This document shows positions 61,819 to 64,000 of a stretch of DNA of 64,000 nucleotides, piece by piece. Numbering within the stretch: the stretch's first letter is position 1; every line of letters begins with the position of its first letter. Source of the DNA: Salinimicrobium catena (lineage in GTDB: Bacteria; Bacteroidota; Bacteroidia; Flavobacteriales; Flavobacteriaceae); contig NZ_FNGG01000001.1 of NCBI RefSeq assembly GCF_900102915.1, positions 124,001 through 188,000 on the forward strand, in the 5' to 3' direction. The notes below the pieces were generated by a model. It made no database searches. It was not told where the DNA came from and saw only the letters and a list, made by a program, of their open reading frames with translations. The translations under genes were made by a program, and so were the position numbers.

Positions 61819-62469
61819 ATGAAGACGCCAAAGCTTGTCAAAAAACTTTTTCCCCGGCGCCTGTGGGGCGGCCCCACTGACGGGAAAAAACTGTACCTCA
61901 CCTTTGACGACGGGCCCATTCCAGAAGTTACTCCCTGGGTGCTGGAAGAGCTGAAAGAATACAATGCCAAAGCTACCTTCTTTTGCATTGGCGATAATAT
62001 CGCAAAACATCCTGAAATTTATAAAAAGGTGATTTCTGAAGGCCATTCAGTAGGGAATCATACTTTCAACCACCTCAACGGCTGGAAAACCTCTGTAGAA
62101 AAATATCTTCAAAACACCGAAGAATGCCGGCAGGTAATGGAGCGGCATTCGATCCAGAAGATTTCTTCCGAAGAAAAAGGGATGAAAAATGAGTTTTTTC
62201 GCCCCCCTTATGGCCGGATCAAAAGCAGGCAGGCACAAGCCCTTGAAAAGCTTGGCTATAAGATCGTGATGTGGGACATCATCAGCATGGATTATGACTC
62301 TAATCTTTCAGCTGAAAAATGCTACAGGAGAGTCGCGTACTATGCCAAAAGCGGCAGCATCATTGTATTCCACGATAGCTTAAAGGCCGAAAAGAATTTG
62401 AGGTATGCCCTGCCAAAGATCCTGAAGCATTTCAGCCGGGAAGGCTATAGTTTTAACAAGCTGAAATAA
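61819..62469 (+). CDS. polysaccharide deacetylase family protein (NodB fold)
   Basis: The 216-residue enzyme has the NodB motifs: TFDDGP (catalytic Asp and metal), HTFNHLNG (metal His pair), RPPYGR, and VFHDSLKAEKNL. It probably deacetylates an N-acetylated cell-wall or exopolysaccharide sugar. It has no clear signal peptide, as in several Bacteroidota homologues. Confidence 0.9.
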   Translation: MKTPKLVKKLFPRRLWGGPTDGKKLYLTFDDGPIPEVTPWVLEELKEYNAKATFFCIGDNIAKHPEIYKKVISEGHSVGNHTFNHLNGWKTSVEKYLQNTEECRQVMERHSIQKISSEEKGMKNEFFRPPYGRIKSRQAQALEKLGYKIVMWDIISMDYDSNLSAEKCYRRVAYYAKSGSIIVFHDSLKAEKNLRYALPKILKHFSREGYSFNKLK

Positions 62470-62600
62470 GGTTTATTTAAGGATATTTATCGCTCCTAAA
62501 AAGCTAACATACAACAACATAGATTGGGATTATTTCCTTAAATTAGATAGCTTTTTGAGACTATCTGGAGATTCAAAAGAGGCAATAAAATCCTTAACCT

Positions 62601-62834
62601 ATGAGAAGGTATCTTTCAACTGCAGACCTGATAGTAATTATCGTGACTTTTTTGCTGTTCACACTAGCTTTATTTACCAAGGGTTTTACTCATGATTTGC
62701 TTTTGGAAGCAGGTGTGTTACTGGTTTCAATTAAATTAATCCTGATGAATTACAAAAACACGAGACTTAACATTAAGATCATGGAAAAGTTGGACCAAAT
62801 AGACCAGGATATTAAGCAACAAAGAAAGGATTGA
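62601..62834 (+). CDS. small two-helix membrane protein, function unknown
   Basis: The 77-residue protein has two hydrophobic segments (about 10-29 and 32-50) and a charged, possibly coiled-coil tail (MEKLDQIDQDIKQQRKD). I do not recognise the family. A short gap separates it from the convergent YegP-type gene. Confidence 0.55.
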   Translation: MRRYLSTADLIVIIVTFLLFTLALFTKGFTHDLLLEAGVLLVSIKLILMNYKNTRLNIKIMEKLDQIDQDIKQQRKD

Positions 62835-62895
62835 GTACTTCTCCTAAAATATCCTGAGGTTGCTTTAGAGACAGATCCTTAAATAATGCTGCTGT

Positions 62896-63264
62896 TTAAT
62901 CTTCTGCAAGAGCATCCACGTCGACAAAAATGTCTTCATTTTCAGAAAAATCAAGCGTCTCCGCAGACAATCCGTATTTCATAAATTGATCTATTCCTTT
63001 TTGAAGCAGCCTTTCGGTGCTGAATTTTCTGCTGGTAGCCAAAACGAGTCCGCCCCGGGTGATCCTGAAAAAGTATTTACCGCTTCCGGTTCTGGCTTTT
63101 CTGAAGGTAAAGGATTCCAGGTCGTTTTGCAGCGTGGAAATGATCAACTCACAATCTGATTTTTCTTTGCACGCGATGCTGGTAAAGATGGTCTTTCCCC
63201 TACGATTGGCGAAAGTGAATTTAAAATTTTCGTTAGATCGTTTACTTATCACGAATGCACTCAT
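62896..63264 (-). CDS. YegP-type DUF1508 protein with two repeats
   Basis: The 122-residue protein contains two copies of the short DUF1508 fold: FVISKRSNENFKFTFANRRGKTIFTS with spaced residues, then KARTGSGKYFFRITRGGLVLATSRKF. Function of the family is unknown. It has an acidic C-terminus. Confidence 0.8.
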   Translation of the reverse strand: MSAFVISKRSNENFKFTFANRRGKTIFTSIACKEKSDCELIISTLQNDLESFTFRKARTGSGKYFFRITRGGLVLATSRKFSTERLLQKGIDQFMKYGLSAETLDFSENEDIFVDVDALAED

Positions 63265-63386
63265 AGATACCCCTGAAATTTTTGACAGGGTGCAAATCTA
63301 AAAAAAGCAGAAAATGAAAACCCCTCCCCACTTTGAAAAGTTATCAAGAACAGAAGATCTGGGGAAAAGACCAGCCAACAATCGAT

Positions 63387-63596
63387 TTATTGCCTCCTGT
63401 TATTGTCGGCCGCAACTTCATCAGTATCGCGGCGATATTTCAGCATGGAAATACCGGCGATAAAAAATATGAACCCGATAATGGCGAGCGCCCAGGGATG
63501 CAGCATGAGGGCTACGCTTCCGAAAATTCCCAAAATGCCCAGCACAAGCGAAATTGCGCCTCCAATCAACATAATAAATGCCAAAAGCTTGATCAT
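63387..63596 (-). CDS. small two-helix membrane protein, function unknown
   Basis: The 69-residue protein has two hydrophobic helices (about 4-27 and 33-52) and a basic-to-acidic C-terminus (KYRRDTDEVAADNNRRQ). I do not recognise it. Confidence 0.6.
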   Translation of the reverse strand: MIKLLAFIMLIGGAISLVLGILGIFGSVALMLHPWALAIIGFIFFIAGISMLKYRRDTDEVAADNNRRQ

Positions 63597-63729
63597 AACA
63601 AATGTTTTGGTTAGGGAAATAAAATTAGAAAATCCTGATAATTCCCACGCAGCATTAACATTTATTATGCACTTTCCGTAGAAAATTTAACCATACATAT
63701 AGGTTTCTGCCAAAGAAGCTCATTTATAG

Positions 63730-64000
63730 CTACCTCAACCTGTTCCTTTTCAGGATAGGACCTAGCCGTCCTTTGAGCTCTTCGGAAGCATCCACCAGCA
63801 TCTGCTCAGTGGTTGGAAAAGGAACAAAGCGATTTTGAAGAAGCAGCTTATCCTCCTTGTTCAAAAGCCGCTCGTCGCCTTTAAAAGATGCAAACACGTT
63901 TTCAAAGATAAACTCTGTTCCCAAAGGATAGCTATTAAGCAGCCTGTCCTGGTGAAGGTCTATGTAATCCACTTCCCCCTGCAGGGCAAGAGTTTTGGTC
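63730..64000 (-). CDS. C-terminal part of an unidentified protein (5' end beyond window)
   Basis: The reading frame is open from the right edge to the stop at 63730, giving about 90 residues. A GTG at 63972 could be a start, but the frame continues upstream through it (KTLALQGEVDYID), so a larger gene entering from the right is more likely. I do not recognise the family. The piece is soluble and mixed-charge (LDLHQDRLL-like and GTEFIFENVFASFKGDERLLN). Confidence 0.6.
   Translation of the reverse strand, partial: TKTLALQGEVDYIDLHQDRLLNSYPLGTEFIFENVFASFKGDERLLNKEDKLLLQNRFVPFPTTEQMLVDASEELKGRLGPILKRNRLR

Noticed and set aside
1-64000. CRISPR arrays, insertion sequences, prophage.
   Set aside because: No regularly spaced direct repeats, transposase-like frames or phage genes were seen.

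Overview
This 64 kb window comes from the chromosome of a member of the Bacteroidota, most likely a marine-type Flavobacteriaceae (Gramella/Salinimicrobium-like; the genus is a guess). Four observations support this: promoters carry the Bacteroidota -7 element TAnnTTTG, Shine-Dalgarno sequences are mostly absent, CcoN and CcoO of the cbb3 oxidase are fused, and the complex I operon lacks nuoEFG. I see no insertion sequence, CRISPR array, rRNA or phage gene.

Layout. (a) 1-4206, minus: rimP-nusA-infB, with infB cut by the left edge and a terminator-like hairpin in the rimP leader. (b) 4375-8982: universal stress proteins around a soluble PAS histidine kinase and an unusual response regulator whose output half is a Crp/Fnr-type protein. 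(c) 9168-16353: nitric oxide defence and respiration (Ric, quinol NO reductase, a 12-helix heme-copper-oxidase-like protein) and the CcoI copper ATPase. (d) 17629-20521, minus: nirK-cytochrome c fusion, nirV and sco. (e) 20706-26762: ccoS-ccoNO-ccoQ-ccoP-ccoG-ccoH-tauE/safE. (f) 27116-32801: two YceI proteins, an outer-membrane porin, a CoA-transferase, thioredoxin plus a one-component Crp/Fnr regulator, and a small membrane protein with a truncated hemoglobin. (g) 32874-36883: anaerobic hemN, an AsmA-like protein and small unknowns. (h) 36506-43946: ferredoxin, pyruvate:ferredoxin oxidoreductase and 2-oxoacid:ferredoxin oxidoreductase (korAB). (i) 44023-54291: an 11-subunit nuo operon (A,B,C,D,H-N) with no nuoE, F or G. 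(j) 54365-64000: ordinary genes (cytochrome c, lipoprotein, lipid kinase, surE, tRNA-Gln, DUF2723 glycosyltransferase-like protein, polysaccharide deacetylase, small unknowns).

Main result. Eleven transcription units from 8.1 to 44 kb, on both strands, carry the same composite promoter. It consists of a Crp/Fnr-type palindrome (A/C)TGA-N6-TCA (ten of eleven continue as TCAT) followed at an invariant distance by a -7 box close to TAnnTTT(G/A); every unit spans exactly 43 nt. The palindrome centre falls near -41.5, the classical activating position. The units drive a universal stress gene, ric (and probably norB), ccoI, nirK, the cbb3 operon, yceI, the membrane protein-hemoglobin pair, hemN, ferredoxin-PFOR, korAB and the complete nuo operon. 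Low-oxygen/NO respiration, heme synthesis and ferredoxin-based carbon oxidation therefore look like one regulon. Two candidate regulators lie inside the window: the receiver-Crp fusion next to a FixL-like kinase, and the cysteine-free Crp/Fnr protein behind thioredoxin. The proposed physiology is that PFOR and KOR reduce ferredoxin, a ferredoxin-linked complex I feeds quinone, and electrons leave through cbb3 oxidase, or through nitrite and NO reduction to N2O.
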